A DNA stretch of 64,000 nucleotides from Thalassobellus sediminis (GTDB lineage Bacteria > Bacteroidota > Bacteroidia > Flavobacteriales > Flavobacteriaceae). The notes below the pieces were generated by a model. The model was given only the letters and a program-made list of their open reading frames with translations. It searched no databases and had not been told where the DNA came from. This document shows, one piece after another, positions 53,357-62,152 of the stretch. A program made the translations under genes and the position numbers. The stretch is taken from assembly GCF_044386045.1 (NCBI RefSeq), contig NZ_JBISCD010000034.1, positions 34,943 through 98,942 on the forward strand, given 5' to 3'. Numbering within the stretch: position 1 is the first letter of the stretch; the number at the start of each line of letters is the position of its first letter.

Positions 53357-54019
53357 TTAAGAATTAGCAATGGTTTTTAACTCTTTTATGGTTTCAGTTT
53401 GGTTACTGCTTTTAAATACATGACTACCAGCTACAAAAGTATCTGCACCAGCATCAACTAATTGCTTAATATTTTTATTGGTAACACCACCGTCAATTTC
53501 TATGCGTGTATTTAAACCTTGCTCTTTGGCCATTTTGCGTAGTTTCTGAATTCTATTATAGGTAATATCTTCAAATTGTTGACCACCAAACCCTGGGTTG
53601 ATAGACATTAATAGTACCATATAACATTTAGGTAAAATATCTTCTAAAACAGAGATAGGAGTTGTTAAGTTAAGTACAACACCAGCTTTACAGCCAGCAT
53701 CTTCAATTTGTGTAAGCGTTCTGTGCAAATGAACTGTAGATTCGTAATGAACCGTTATAATATCGGCTCCAACTTTAGCAAATTCTTCAATATAGCGTTC
53801 TGGTTTTTCAATCATTAAATGAACATCCAAAGGCTTGGTTGCATGTTTTTTAATGGCCTGTATAACTGGCATTCCGTAAGATATGTTCGGAACAAAATGA
53901 CCATCCATCACATCTATATGAAACCAATCAGCATCACTTTTGTTAACCATTTCAATGTCTCGTTGTAAGTTGCCAAAATCTGCGGCTAGTAAAGAAGGTG
54001 CTATTAGTTTAGAATTCAT
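53357..54019 (-). CDS. rpe: Ribulose-phosphate 3-epimerase
   Basis: TIM-barrel enzyme interconverting ribulose 5-phosphate and xylulose 5-phosphate in the pentose phosphate pathway. Starting at MNSKLIAPSLLAADF gives 220 residues, the normal size; the upstream extension to 54046 adds nine residues before this standard N-terminus. Motifs read are FHIDVMDGHFVPNI (metal ligands), DVHLMIE, LMSINPGFGGQ and EIDGGVT. All metal and catalytic residues known for the family are kept. It is downstream of the sigma-factor gene on the same strand but separated by a terminator. Confidence 0.96.
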   Translation of the reverse strand: MNSKLIAPSLLAADFGNLQRDIEMVNKSDADWFHIDVMDGHFVPNISYGMPVIQAIKKHATKPLDVHLMIEKPERYIEEFAKVGADIITVHYESTVHLHRTLTQIEDAGCKAGVVLNLTTPISVLEDILPKCYMVLLMSINPGFGGQQFEDITYNRIQKLRKMAKEQGLNTRIEIDGGVTNKNIKQLVDAGADTFVAGSHVFKSSNQTETIKELKTIANS

Positions 54020-54113
54020 TATAAAATTGTTGTTTAGTTTTTGCAAATATAGAAACTAAAAAAATAAAAGTTCTTTTAAATTGGAAGTGTTTTAATGAAA
54101 ATATATGAAAAAT

Positions 54114-54140
54114 GAACCCACGGTAATCAGCCGTGGGTTC
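54114..54140 (-). terminator. Terminator after the primary sigma-factor gene
   Basis: GAACCCACGG and CCGTGGGTTC form a 10-bp stem with a 7-base loop. On the minus strand it is followed by ATTTTTC. It lies between the sigma-factor gene and rpe. Confidence 0.8.
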
Positions 54141-54218
54141 TTTCATCAATCAAAAAACGAACAGTTATGTGTAACTGTTTGTTACTGTAATTTAGTCGTA
54201 ATTCTTAATAAAAAATTA

Positions 54219-55082
54219 CTATCCTAAATATGTTTTTAATATTTTACTTCTAGACGTATGTTTTAATCTACGAATAGCTTTTTCTTTAATTTGTCTAACA
54301 CGCTCACGTGTTAAATCGAATGTTTCACCAATTTCTTCTAAAGTCATTGGGTGTTGGTTTCCTAAACCAAAGTATAAACGAATAACATCAGCCTCACGAG
54401 GCGTTAATGTTTCTAAAGCACGTTCAATTTCAGTACGTAACGATTCGTGTAATAGCTCTCTATCTGGGTTAGGAGATTCTCCACTATTTAATACATCGTA
54501 TAAGTTAGAGTCTTCTCCTTCAACTAAAGGCGCATCCATACTTACGTGACGACCAGAGTTTTTCATAGACTCCTTAACATCGTTAATTGTCATGTCCAAT
54601 TCTTTAGCGATTTCTTCAGCAGATGGAGGACGCTCATGACTTTGTTCTAAAAAAGCAAATGTTTTATTAATCTTGTTAATAGAACCAATTTTGTTTAAAG
54701 GTAAACGTACAATACGCGATTGTTCAGCCAAAGCTTGAAGAATCGATTGACGAATCCACCAAACAGCATACGATATAAATTTAAAACCACGAGTTTCATC
54801 AAAACGTTGAGCCGCCTTAATTAAACCTAAGTTACCTTCATTAATTAAATCTGGTAATGTAAGCCCTTGGTTTTGGTATTGTTTAGCTACTGATACCACG
54901 AAACGTAAATTAGCTTTTGTCAACTTTTCTAAAGCAATTTGATCTCCTGCTTTTATACGTTGAGCTAATTCAACTTCTTCGTCAGCAGTAATTAAATCTA
55001 CTTTACCAATTTCCTGTAAATATTTATCTAACGATGCGGTTTCTCTATTGGTAACCTGCTTCGTAATTTTAAGTTGTCTCAT
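54219..55082 (-). CDS. rpoD: Primary sigma factor RpoD/SigA
   Basis: Housekeeping RNA polymerase sigma factor. 287 residues: region 1.2 (SLDKYLQEIGKVDLITADEE), region 2 (NLRFVVSVAKQYQNQGLTL, FKFISYAVWWIRQSI), region 3 and region 4 (LTPREADVIRLYFGLG, LTRERVRQIKEKAIRRL). Region 1.1 and the long non-conserved insert of E. coli sigma-70 are absent, as in the Bacteroidota primary sigma that recognises TTTG / TAnnTTTG promoters. It is read alone on the minus strand with its own terminator, and its C-terminal end is SKILKTYLG. Confidence 0.95.
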   Translation of the reverse strand: MRQLKITKQVTNRETASLDKYLQEIGKVDLITADEEVELAQRIKAGDQIALEKLTKANLRFVVSVAKQYQNQGLTLPDLINEGNLGLIKAAQRFDETRGFKFISYAVWWIRQSILQALAEQSRIVRLPLNKIGSINKINKTFAFLEQSHERPPSAEEIAKELDMTINDVKESMKNSGRHVSMDAPLVEGEDSNLYDVLNSGESPNPDRELLHESLRTEIERALETLTPREADVIRLYFGLGNQHPMTLEEIGETFDLTRERVRQIKEKAIRRLKHTSRSKILKTYLG

Positions 55083-55363
55083 CTAAGTTTCCTGTAATTT
55101 ATAATATGAATAAATAGGTCGTTCAATAGTTATACGTATATATGTCTAAAAATGTTACAAAAAGTTTCAAATTATTTTTTGTGTTTCTATTTTTAAGACC
55201 CTATAAACTTGAATAAGTCACGTTTTTTTCTGATTTTATGTTGTAATTGTAATAAAAACAAGTTGTTTGTTAATTTAGCTTTTTAATATTTTAAGGTTTA
55301 AAAGCCCATTATAAAATATTTTATGATGGGCTATTTGACTAATTCAAATTAAGCAAACACTTT
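55083..55363. other. Intergenic region between sigma-factor gene and small hypothetical gene
   Basis: This AT-rich stretch contains the sigma-factor leader and the terminator of the next minus-strand gene (listed separately). I see no open frame or RNA fold beyond that hairpin. Confidence 0.4.
55303..55332 (-). terminator. Terminator of the 104-residue hypothetical gene
   Basis: AGCCCATTATAAAAT with its inverted copy ATTTTATGATGGGCT makes a nearly perfect 30-base palindrome. On the minus strand it is followed by TTTTAAACC. It lies 31 bases downstream of the hypothetical gene. Confidence 0.7.
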
Positions 55364-55678
55364 TTAATCTTCAATTTTAATTGTTACTGTACTTTCTATT
55401 ATTAGTTTTTTATTATTTAACCTGGCATCGTTAAAAAATAGTTTAGCATCTAGTTTTGCATCAATAAGCTCGTTTATTCTGTCATTATCATACATACATA
55501 AATCTTTTGCATTTCCTTCTGTAATAGAAAGACGCTTAAGTTTGTGATGGTTTATTTTTACATCTAAAATAGAATCAATAATATCTGCTGCTTCAGTTGG
55601 ATTAAAAGTTCCATCAATAAGCTTGATTTCCTGTTGTACATTTTTAATTTTTTTTGCTTTTTTTGATACTGCTTCCAT
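55364..55678 (-). CDS. Conserved small hypothetical protein
   Basis: 104 residues with no recognised family. The basic N-terminus (SKKAKKIKNVQQEIKLIDG) is followed by TFNPTEAADIIDSILDVKIN and a predicted alternating alpha/beta C-terminal part ending STVTIKIED. It has its own terminator and sits divergent to the LysR gene, sharing a 95-bp intergenic region. That arrangement often means regulation by the divergent LysR protein. No signal peptide or membrane helix is visible, so it is probably cytoplasmic. Confidence 0.7.
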   Translation of the reverse strand: MEAVSKKAKKIKNVQQEIKLIDGTFNPTEAADIIDSILDVKINHHKLKRLSITEGNAKDLCMYDNDRINELIDAKLDAKLFFNDARLNNKKLIIESTVTIKIED

Positions 55679-55773
55679 GGTTTTTATTTTGTGGTTTTAC
55701 TTCGGTTCAAATTTGATGTTTTTTATTTATATATTTTTATTTATATTTATTATAAAATATATAAATATTATTT

Positions 55774-56697
55774 ATGAATTATACTTTGCATCAGTTAGAA
55801 GTGTTTTTAAAAATTGCAGAATTTCAAAGTGTTACAAAAGCTTCGGAGGCTTTGTATCTTACTCAACCAGCGGTTTCAATTCAATTAAAAAAGTTTCAAG
55901 ATCAGTTTCAAATACCATTGTTTGAGGTGGTTGGACGACGAATTTATATAACAGAATTTGGGGAAGAAATTGCTACAGCTGCAAAAAAAATAATTGAGGA
56001 AGTAAAAGCTATTAATTATAAAGCTTTATCATTTCAAGGGGAATTAGCTGGTAAGTTAAGTATTGCTATTGTGTCTACAGCAAAATATGTAACGCCTTAT
56101 TTTATATCAGATTTTATAAATAATAATAGAGGTGTCGATTTAGTAATGGATGTTACTAATAAGGCATCAGTTATAAGGTCGTTAGAGAATAATGAAGTAG
56201 ACTTTGCTATGGTTTCAACAATTCCTAAAAAACTTAAAATAAATAGAATTGAGCTTATGCAAAATAAGTTATACATGGTTGGTGGAAAGGATTATAATCA
56301 TAAAGGAAAGTACTTATCTAAAAAAGAATTTCAAAATTTACCACTTATTTACAGAGAACAAGGATCGGCTACAAGATTAGCTATGGAGAAGTTTATAGAT
56401 TCTATGAAAATATCTACTTATAAAACAATAGAACTTACATCTAATGAAGCATTAAAACAAGCTGTAATATCAGGGTTGGGATATTCCATTATGCCTTTAA
56501 TTGGTATAAAAAATGCTATTAGTATTGGTGATTTGCAAATTATTCCCACTAAAGGACTTCCTATTATTACCAATTGGAATTTAATTTGGTTGAGTTCAAA
56601 AAACATGTCGAACGTTGCAAAAAGTCTTATAGAACATATTAAAAATAATAAAGAAGATATTATTAAAAAACATTTTGATTGGCTGGAAAAGTATTAG
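55774..56697 (+). CDS. LysR-family transcriptional regulator
   Basis: 307 residues: N-terminal winged helix-turn-helix (LHQLEVFLKIAEFQSVTKAS, ALYLTQPAVSIQLKKFQDQF), then a type-2 periplasmic-binding-like effector domain (SIAIVSTAKYVTPYFISDFI, FAMVSTIPKKL). It belongs to the CysB/CbbR-like part of the family by general pattern. Its divergent neighbour is the small hypothetical gene; LysR proteins typically bind such divergent spacers. The effector is unknown. Confidence 0.92.
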   Translation: MNYTLHQLEVFLKIAEFQSVTKASEALYLTQPAVSIQLKKFQDQFQIPLFEVVGRRIYITEFGEEIATAAKKIIEEVKAINYKALSFQGELAGKLSIAIVSTAKYVTPYFISDFINNNRGVDLVMDVTNKASVIRSLENNEVDFAMVSTIPKKLKINRIELMQNKLYMVGGKDYNHKGKYLSKKEFQNLPLIYREQGSATRLAMEKFIDSMKISTYKTIELTSNEALKQAVISGLGYSIMPLIGIKNAISIGDLQIIPTKGLPIITNWNLIWLSSKNMSNVAKSLIEHIKNNKEDIIKKHFDWLEKY

Positions 56698-56762
56698 TCT
56701 ATATATTAACAACATATATTTTAATTAAAGAGTTTAAGTCTCTAAGAATTTTAATGTTTTGT

Positions 56763-57764
56763 TTACTCAAAATCAAACACATCGTTATCCATAGTTATGC
56801 GTTTTCTTAATTTATCAATTTTTAGATGCATTCTTTTAAAAAATAATGAACGGTCTTTTTCTCCAGCATTTACTAATAGTTTAGATATACTCATTTGTTT
56901 TTCGAAAAATTCGAACATAAGTTCACAAGTTGGTTGGTGTTCTATTTTAAAATAGCTTATTACCGTAAAAGGTGTGAAAAATACTTTCTGATATGGGGTT
57001 TTTACCATAATTGTATTACTCATTGTATGAATATCGTTAATATATAAATTATAGATAGCCTTGTTTTTAGACCCAATTAGTGATTGTTGAATGGCTTGTT
57101 TTTCTATATGTTTTATTACATCTTCTATATCTAAACAAATTAATAATGCTAATTCTTTAGATAATGAGCCGGCTTCAAAGTAATATAAAACTTGTTGTAA
57201 TGTTCCGTTAATAGTGGTGTTATTCCATATTTCAGTAATGTTAATGTCTTTATAAACTTCACCTAATTTAAATGCGCTTTCTAATAATGCTTCTGGTATT
57301 TCCTTTACAAAGTCATCAAATGAAATTTTATTTCTAGTCATTTCTGGGTCCACATCCTTTAACCAAACATAGATTTTATATCTCGATAGAAGAGAATCTT
57401 TAAGCGTATGAAATAATGGAATGTCTTTAGCAGAATAGATAATAGAAGCGCTTTTTAGTTTTGTTAAAGGAAAAACACTGTTATAGGATTGTTTTAGCCA
57501 CATTCCTAAACCTTCTTTGTTATGAATAGGCGGCGATAAATTTGCGAGTATGCTGGTTTGACTCCCAACTTCAAACAGTTTGTTTAATGAAACCTTGTAG
57601 TGTTTTGCAAGCTTTACACTTTCTTCTAAAGATAAGCTCGTTTTTAAATTAATCCTTCTATAAGCAGCATCATAGCCTATATCTAAAACACTTGCTATTT
57701 CTTCAGTAAAGGAATTGTTATCAACAGATTTGGCCTTTAAATATTTAATAAATTGTTCTTGCAT
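56763..57764 (-). CDS. Helix-turn-helix regulator-like protein of Flavobacteriia
   Basis: 333 residues. The first ~65 form a helix-turn-helix-like region (EEIASVLDIGYDAAYRRINL, LSLEESVKLAKHYKVSLNKL), like phage-repressor or BetR-type domains. The remaining ~260 residues are a predominantly helical domain that I do not recognise, with LKSASIIYSAKDIPLFHTL and a charged C-terminus KLRKRITMDNDVFDFE. Similar proteins occur in flavobacteria as putative regulators with an unknown effector region. It is divergent from the lipoprotein gene at 57904. Confidence 0.7.
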   Translation of the reverse strand: MQEQFIKYLKAKSVDNNSFTEEIASVLDIGYDAAYRRINLKTSLSLEESVKLAKHYKVSLNKLFEVGSQTSILANLSPPIHNKEGLGMWLKQSYNSVFPLTKLKSASIIYSAKDIPLFHTLKDSLLSRYKIYVWLKDVDPEMTRNKISFDDFVKEIPEALLESAFKLGEVYKDINITEIWNNTTINGTLQQVLYYFEAGSLSKELALLICLDIEDVIKHIEKQAIQQSLIGSKNKAIYNLYINDIHTMSNTIMVKTPYQKVFFTPFTVISYFKIEHQPTCELMFEFFEKQMSISKLLVNAGEKDRSLFFKRMHLKIDKLRKRITMDNDVFDFE

Positions 57765-57868
57765 TTTTTCAAAAATTACAAGTAGGAATCAGGCAGCTTT
57801 TGTGAAAAATAAGAAAAATAAATTGGTTTTTAATCATTTTGTGTAAATGATTATCAATTATTACAAAT

Positions 57869-57876
57869 TAGTTTTG
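57869..57876 (+). promoter_or_regulatory. Candidate -7 box (TAGTTTTG) for the lipoprotein gene
   Basis: TAGTTTTG matches TAnnTTTG and ends 27 bases before the start codon. A convincing -33 TTTG at the right distance is not seen, so this is tentative. Confidence 0.35.
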
Positions 57877-57903
57877 TGTTGTAACTAATTAATAATCATA
57901 GCG

Positions 57904-58677
57904 ATGAAATATTTTTTAAAAATCACATTCCTTTTTTTAATTGTCATATCCGTTTCTTGTTCACCTGCTAGAATTTATACAACTGGTTCATATGGTTCTT
58001 TAAAATCATATTCAGAAAAACAGCATTATATAGGCAGGAAAACAACAGAGACTTATGTTTCTGGTGATTTGAGTATTGGAAAACATCCGCAAGAAGCAGC
58101 AACATTTAATGATAAAAAAACAGTTACTGCAATTAATGTTCACAGAAATACAACAGGAAGACGTTATAATTTTTATTATGGATTAGGAGTTGCTTTTGGT
58201 ACTTATAAATTTACTGAGGGTTATCAAGACCTTATAAGGAATGGTGAAAAGAGTAAGTTTTTTGCAGTTAATTTAAAATCGGGAATAAATTACACATATA
58301 CACGTCCCAAAGTAGATTGGCGATTTGTAGGTTTTGAGGTGGCATATCTTAATGAATCTGGTGCATATCAAGATAAACTAAATAAGTTAAGTTTAGTTGA
58401 AGATGAAGATTTATATGTTGCAAACCAAAAATCTATGTTTACTTACCAGTTTTATTCTGAATATGTTTTTAAAATATCTGATGAAGAAGCTTTTACGATA
58501 GGTTTTTATGTTGGAGACTTAATAAATAGAAAGTTGGCGAATATATATGATGTAGATACTAGTTTTAATGGATTTACTATTGGTTTGAGGTTAAAAAAAT
58601 ATACAATTAGTAGCATATTTGAAACCGGACAAGGGGATATTCAATCTACTAAAATAGGTCTTACTTATAAACTATAA
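57904..58677 (+). CDS. Lipoprotein with predicted beta-barrel, unknown function
   Basis: 257 residues with a lipobox signal peptide (IVISVSC, Cys about residue 19). The rest alternates polar and hydrophobic residues with glycines and aromatic pairs (YNFYYGLGVAFGTYKF, FAVNLKSGINYTYTRP, FTIGFYVGDLI). It ends STKIGLTYKL, as expected of small outer-membrane barrels. I do not recognise a named family. The following gene, 24 bases on, also encodes an exported protein, so they probably form a two-gene operon for an envelope function. Confidence 0.7.
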   Translation: MKYFLKITFLFLIVISVSCSPARIYTTGSYGSLKSYSEKQHYIGRKTTETYVSGDLSIGKHPQEAATFNDKKTVTAINVHRNTTGRRYNFYYGLGVAFGTYKFTEGYQDLIRNGEKSKFFAVNLKSGINYTYTRPKVDWRFVGFEVAYLNESGAYQDKLNKLSLVEDEDLYVANQKSMFTYQFYSEYVFKISDEEAFTIGFYVGDLINRKLANIYDVDTSFNGFTIGLRLKKYTISSIFETGQGDIQSTKIGLTYKL

Positions 58678-58701
58678 CATTTACTGACTAAAATTATAAT
58701 A

Positions 58702-59217
58702 ATGAAAACAATTACAAAACAATTACTAGCTATAACTCTTTGCTTTACATTAATATTTAGCATGAATCTTTTTGCGCAAAAAGAAGCAAAAAGGCATGAT
58801 GCTTTTTTTAGAATATATTCAGCAGATGGAAAAAAAATAGCAATAGGGCATATTAAATTTATTAATGATAGTATTTTGGGATTGAAAAATGGCGATAAAT
58901 TAATAAAGTTGGGTATTGACGATATAGGTTATTTAAAAACGAAACATTCTGCAGGTCATAATGTGCTTGTTGGTGCAGTTCCTGGAGCTTCTTTAGGTGT
59001 TATAATGGGTGTGTCAACAGCAGATCCTGATGCATTAGTATTTTCATATACAAAGGGAGAAGGCGCAGCTTTTTTTGGAGGAATTGGTGCTCTTGGAGGT
59101 GCTGTTATTGGAGGGTTAACCTCTCTTTTTAAAAAAACAGAAACTTATATTATTAATGGAGATATTAATAAATGGAAGGTGTTTAAAGAAATGATAGAAA
59201 AGACTAGATTTCGTTAG
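58702..59217 (+). CDS. Exported glycine-rich protein, unknown function
   Basis: 171 residues with a signal peptide ending NLFAQ (about residue 26). A central part resembles small beta proteins (RIYSADGKKIAIGHIKFIND). It is followed by two glycine-rich hydrophobic stretches (VLVGAVPGASLGVIMGVS, AAFFGGIGALGGAVIGGL) that look like glycine-zipper membrane hairpins. Conserved function unknown; an envelope-associated or membrane-inserting role is plausible. Likely co-transcribed with the preceding lipoprotein gene. It is the last ordinary gene before the cassette array. Confidence 0.7.
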   Translation: MKTITKQLLAITLCFTLIFSMNLFAQKEAKRHDAFFRIYSADGKKIAIGHIKFINDSILGLKNGDKLIKLGIDDIGYLKTKHSAGHNVLVGAVPGASLGVIMGVSTADPDALVFSYTKGEGAAFFGGIGALGGAVIGGLTSLFKKTETYIINGDINKWKVFKEMIEKTRFR

Positions 59218-59290
59218 TTCTAAATTTAATAATGATGAAATTATATATTGATTCTTTAAATTATCGAAAAAATATACTTATTTAAAAAAG

Positions 59291-59323
59291 CATCTCAAAA
59301 TTTATTACTTATATACGTATGTT
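59291..59323. repeat. Left boundary of the cassette array (degenerate attC-like end)
   Basis: ATTACTTATATACGTATGTT followed by AGCAGC resembles the right end of the full elements (compare ATTATACACGTTGTT followed by AGCTG at 63023-63043). GTTAGCAGC here is exactly complementary to GCTGCTAAC at 60047-60055. A complete element to the left cannot be recognised, so the terminal site is eroded or of another type. Confidence 0.5.
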
Positions 59324-59341
59324 AGCAGCTGGCTTTTTTGT

Positions 59342-60010
59342 TTATTTTGGTGGTTGCCATTCAAGCCAATTTTGTGGTTTTAATTCGTTTAAATTGCATT
59401 TTTTTGTTTTACTATTTACTTCAATTTCGTCTCTTTTTCGAACAGCAAAAGCCTTTTTTCTTAAACTATATGCAACCCATACATCAGTAATCCATTTTCT
59501 CGTATCAGTTTTAGTTGTAGTTGAATATAAAAGAGCAATTGCATATTTTAAATCAGATTTATCATTTATTATATTTTTTAATAATGGGTTTTTAATATCA
59601 AATGAAGAGATAATATGGGTTTCTCCGGGTGAAACAATATCTATGTCTGTATGGTCAGTCGGATTTCTTGTATCATTATCAACCCATGGTTGAGTTGCTG
59701 AGTGTAAAATTCTAGCTGGGATTGGACCTGAATTTTTTACTACAAACTTAACTCTTGATAAATTTTCCGTTAAAGGTTCTACTTCAATTTCAAGTATTAG
59801 AATTGGTCTTGTTTCCGAGAGTGTTATTTGTAAAGTTTTGTCTAGTTGAGAACTTTGCCAAAAAGATATAAAAAGCGCTAATATGGCGGCAAAAGCAGCA
59901 ACAATACTAGCAAAAGCAGCAACTTTATTAGAATCTGATAAATATGAAATAATTCTAGATTTTAATTTTTTTTTAGAATCAATCTCGATAATTTCTTGCT
60001 CACTTTCCAT
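59342..60010 (-). CDS. Cassette gene: single-pass membrane protein, unknown function
   Basis: 222 residues. A charged N-terminus (ESEQEIIEIDSKKKLKSR) is followed by one membrane helix (about residues 30-52, VAAFASIVAAFAAILALFIS). An extracytoplasmic beta-rich domain follows (PILILEIEVEPL, KFVVKNSGPIPARI, IVSPGETHIIS), of a type seen near defence or stress genes but not assignable to a family. It fills its cassette: 43 bases from the upstream core and 19 from the downstream core. No promoter of its own is evident. Confidence 0.75.
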   Translation of the reverse strand: MESEQEIIEIDSKKKLKSRIISYLSDSNKVAAFASIVAAFAAILALFISFWQSSQLDKTLQITLSETRPILILEIEVEPLTENLSRVKFVVKNSGPIPARILHSATQPWVDNDTRNPTDHTDIDIVSPGETHIISSFDIKNPLLKNIINDKSDLKYAIALLYSTTTKTDTRKWITDVWVAYSLRKKAFAVRKRDEIEVNSKTKKCNLNELKPQNWLEWQPPK

Positions 60011-60052
60011 GTCGGTTTTTTCTATGTGCGATTTGTTTTTCAGCTTGCTGCT

Positions 60053-60177
60053 AACGATTACGTATAATATTAGTGGCGCGTTTAAGCATTAATTTAATAA
60101 ATAGAAACTTGCCAGCGGAAAATTCCGAAGGAATTTTCCAAGTAAGCTAAAACTAGCCATTAATTTTATGCTTTGTT
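60053..60177. repeat. attC-like palindromic element 1 (type A)
   Basis: 125 bases from AAC to GTT. Outer arms ACGTATAATATTAGTGGC and GCCATTAATTTTATGC are imperfectly complementary. The centre holds GGAAAATTCC-GAA-GGAATTTTCC, a perfect hairpin. The same sequence recurs at 60644 and 62153 with few changes. It lies between two minus-strand cassette genes. Confidence 0.8.
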
Positions 60178-60193
60178 GTAGGTAGTTTTTTAT

Positions 60194-60613
60194 TCATATT
60201 TTATTAATCAACCATATAATTCCAATTCCAGAAAATAAAAATCCGCCAATTATAAATATCATTGGGAAGTAGGTTTTCCAAAAGTCGCTGTTAATCATTA
60301 TTTCGTATTCTTTGTCTTTTTTTAAGTAGATAATTTCAATCGGTTGATTAATCTTTTTTGGGTTTGCACTTGAGTTTAATTTTTGTGTCGTTTCAATTCC
60401 ATTTTTGTCAGTAAATCGAACAATAGGGAAGTGGTAAGTGGTTGAATATCCGTCAGCATCTTCACTTTCTTCCTCAACGAAATCAATTATTTTAGCTTTT
60501 GTTTTAATTCCGTTTGTCTGTATTCTGCGATTCGAATTTCGAATATAGAATCCTGCATATAAAAATCCGCCTCCAACAATTAAAAAGACAATATTCCCTA
60601 TTAAATTTTCCAT
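60194..60613 (-). CDS. Cassette gene: DUF3592-type membrane protein
   Basis: 139 residues with two membrane helices (about 5-24, LIGNIVFLIVGGGFLYAGFY, and 113-136 near the C-terminus). Between them is a small beta domain with KTKAKIIDFVEEES, TYHFPIVRFTDKNG and INQPIEIIYLKKDKEYEI. This layout is that of DUF3592 proteins, whose function is unknown. It begins 33 bases from one core and stops 17 from the next, so the open frame occupies the whole unit. Confidence 0.8.
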   Translation of the reverse strand: MENLIGNIVFLIVGGGFLYAGFYIRNSNRRIQTNGIKTKAKIIDFVEEESEDADGYSTTYHFPIVRFTDKNGIETTQKLNSSANPKKINQPIEIIYLKKDKEYEIMINSDFWKTYFPMIFIIGGFLFSGIGIIWLINKI

Positions 60614-60643
60614 TCAGTTTCTTGGTGCGTCAAAATTACCTAC

Positions 60644-60768
60644 AACGGTTACGTATAATATTAGTGGCGCGTTTAAGCACTAATTTAGTAAATAGTAACT
60701 TGCCAGCGGAAAATTCCGAAGGAATTTTCCAAGTAAGCTAAAACTAGCCATTAATTTTATGCTTTGTT
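60644..60768. repeat. attC-like palindromic element 2 (type A)
   Basis: Same length (125) and nearly identical to element 1, with the same internal hairpin GGAAAATTCC-GAA-GGAATTTTCC. The bordering cassette-specific sequences differ: TTACCTACAAC to the left, GTTGTGGTGC to the right. Confidence 0.8.
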
Positions 60769-60794
60769 GTGGTGCGTATTTTTTAAATTCCATC

Positions 60795-61427
60795 TTATGG
60801 CCTTGGTGGTGGACTAAAGTATTTTTTATCAACTAAAAGTATTTTCAAATCCGTTTTATTTGTAATTCGGTAATAGGTTTCTGTAAGTTGCTTTAAGATG
60901 TTAGGTAGATTCTTAAAATCATTTTTATCATCATACTGAATACATATCGTTAGCTTTTCTGAGCTTTCACTCAACTCTAGGTTTTTCCCATTATTTTCAA
61001 TATCTTTTCTTAAAACATTTTCTAAACTATCCAAAGGAATACCAGATTCGTTATTTTTACTAATCTTATTATTATAGATTTCAATTACATTTTTAGTTTT
61101 AATAATTCTAATAGAATCTTCTTTTAGACAAGTGTTTCTGAAATAAATGGTTTTAATTTCGCTATCTGTTGTTGAAGTTATTTTTGGTATACTATCATTG
61201 CAGGCTATTTTTTCAGTCCGATTAATTAATTCAAGCCAGTTTTCAAAATTATTGACATCTAATTCAACGCCTAGACTGTCATTTTGTTTGTTCCACTTTC
61301 CAAATTCCATTTGAATCAAGGCTGTTTCTTTTTGCACTGATTCATTTTCTTTTTTGTCAATGTTTCGACATCCAATTATTGTTAAAATCAGTATAACAGC
61401 GAAAGATATTTTAAATTTATTTTCCAT
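60795..61427 (-). CDS. Cassette gene: lipoprotein, unknown function
   Basis: 210 residues with a lipobox (LTIIGC, Cys about residue 20). The mature part is rich in Lys, Glu and Asn, with EFGKWNKQNDSLGVELDVNN and a C-terminal GKNLELSESSEKLTICIQYD. No family is recognised. The start is 24 bases from the upstream core, with AAAACGAA just before the ATG. It is flanked by elements of different types (A on the left, B on the right), which indicates that elements and genes are reassorted. Confidence 0.75.
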   Translation of the reverse strand: MENKFKISFAVILILTIIGCRNIDKKENESVQKETALIQMEFGKWNKQNDSLGVELDVNNFENWLELINRTEKIACNDSIPKITSTTDSEIKTIYFRNTCLKEDSIRIIKTKNVIEIYNNKISKNNESGIPLDSLENVLRKDIENNGKNLELSESSEKLTICIQYDDKNDFKNLPNILKQLTETYYRITNKTDLKILLVDKKYFSPPPRP

Positions 61428-61450
61428 TTCGTTTTGTTTATATGCACTAC

Positions 61451-61577
61451 AACGGTTGTGTATAAGAATAGTGCGATTTTGTGTCCGAGGATTTTCCGCA
61501 GGAAAATCAGAGAGACCAAATACGCGCTATCTTTTTGATTTAGGAATAAATTTAAGCATTATTTCTTATACTTTGTT
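61451..61577. repeat. attC-like palindromic element 3 (type B)
   Basis: 127 bases from AAC to GTT. Internal hairpin GATTTTCC-GCA-GGAAAATC; outer parts GTTGTGTATAAGAATAGTGC and GCATTATTTCTTATAC are complementary with interruptions. It closely matches element 6 and only resembles the type A elements at its ends and in overall layout. Confidence 0.8.
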
Positions 61578-61585
61578 GGCACACG

Positions 61586-62140
61586 TTATTTTATTTTTTT
61601 CATCGTATTTATTGTATTCGGCGCACAATCCGTTCCGTCAGTTTCATTATCAGTATATCCGATTGTTACTTTTGTTGAGTCTGATGAAACTCGTATATAA
61701 ATCACATAATCTTTTTGGTCAATTGAGTATTCGTTTGAAGGATAAGAAACACCATTTTCATCTTCGTCAATTTCTGAATCCAATCCGTAATTTTTATTAA
61801 TTGCTTTTCCGTAATATTCGGTGTCACACGGCATAGTTTCTGAACTTAAATAATAGTCAATGCTGTCTTTTGCAATAAAATTAATTCCGATTAATTGTCT
61901 TGAATCGATTCCTTTATATTCATACACTTTCGAATATTTTTCTGAAAGAAAGTCAAGTATTTTGTCGGTTGATTCTGAGCTCGATTCCGTTAAATCAATT
62001 TGAGTTTTGATTTCAGGTTCGGTTTTTTCTTCCAATTCAGAAGTCTGTTTTATATTCATTTGTTCTGGTTCAGTTGTCTTGTTTTTGCAACTGGTAAATA
62101 TCAAAATCAGAATAATTATGTTTATAGTTCTTGTTTTCAT
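61586..62140 (-). CDS. Cassette gene: lipoprotein, unknown function
   Basis: 184 residues with a lipobox (LIFTSC, Cys about residue 18), then a Glu/Thr-rich tether (KTTEPEQMNIKQTSELEE). A small domain follows with FLSEKYSKVYEYKGIDSRQ, SETMPCDTEYYGKA and QKDYVIYIRVSSDSTKV, and two cysteines that may pair. Not assigned to a family. The stop is 9 bases from the downstream core and the start 13 from the upstream core, leaving almost no non-coding space inside the unit. Confidence 0.75.
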   Translation of the reverse strand: MKTRTINIIILILIFTSCKNKTTEPEQMNIKQTSELEEKTEPEIKTQIDLTESSSESTDKILDFLSEKYSKVYEYKGIDSRQLIGINFIAKDSIDYYLSSETMPCDTEYYGKAINKNYGLDSEIDEDENGVSYPSNEYSIDQKDYVIYIRVSSDSTKVTIGYTDNETDGTDCAPNTINTMKKIK

Positions 62141-62152
62141 CTAATGTGTGCC

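Noticed and set aside
55623..55925. Plus-strand 100-codon frame before the LysR gene
   Set aside because: It overlaps both the divergent hypothetical gene and the LysR helix-turn-helix in the wrong frame.
59319..59693. Plus-strand 124-codon frame at the array edge
   Set aside because: It is antisense to the cassette membrane-protein gene, which has the better start, helix and cassette fit.
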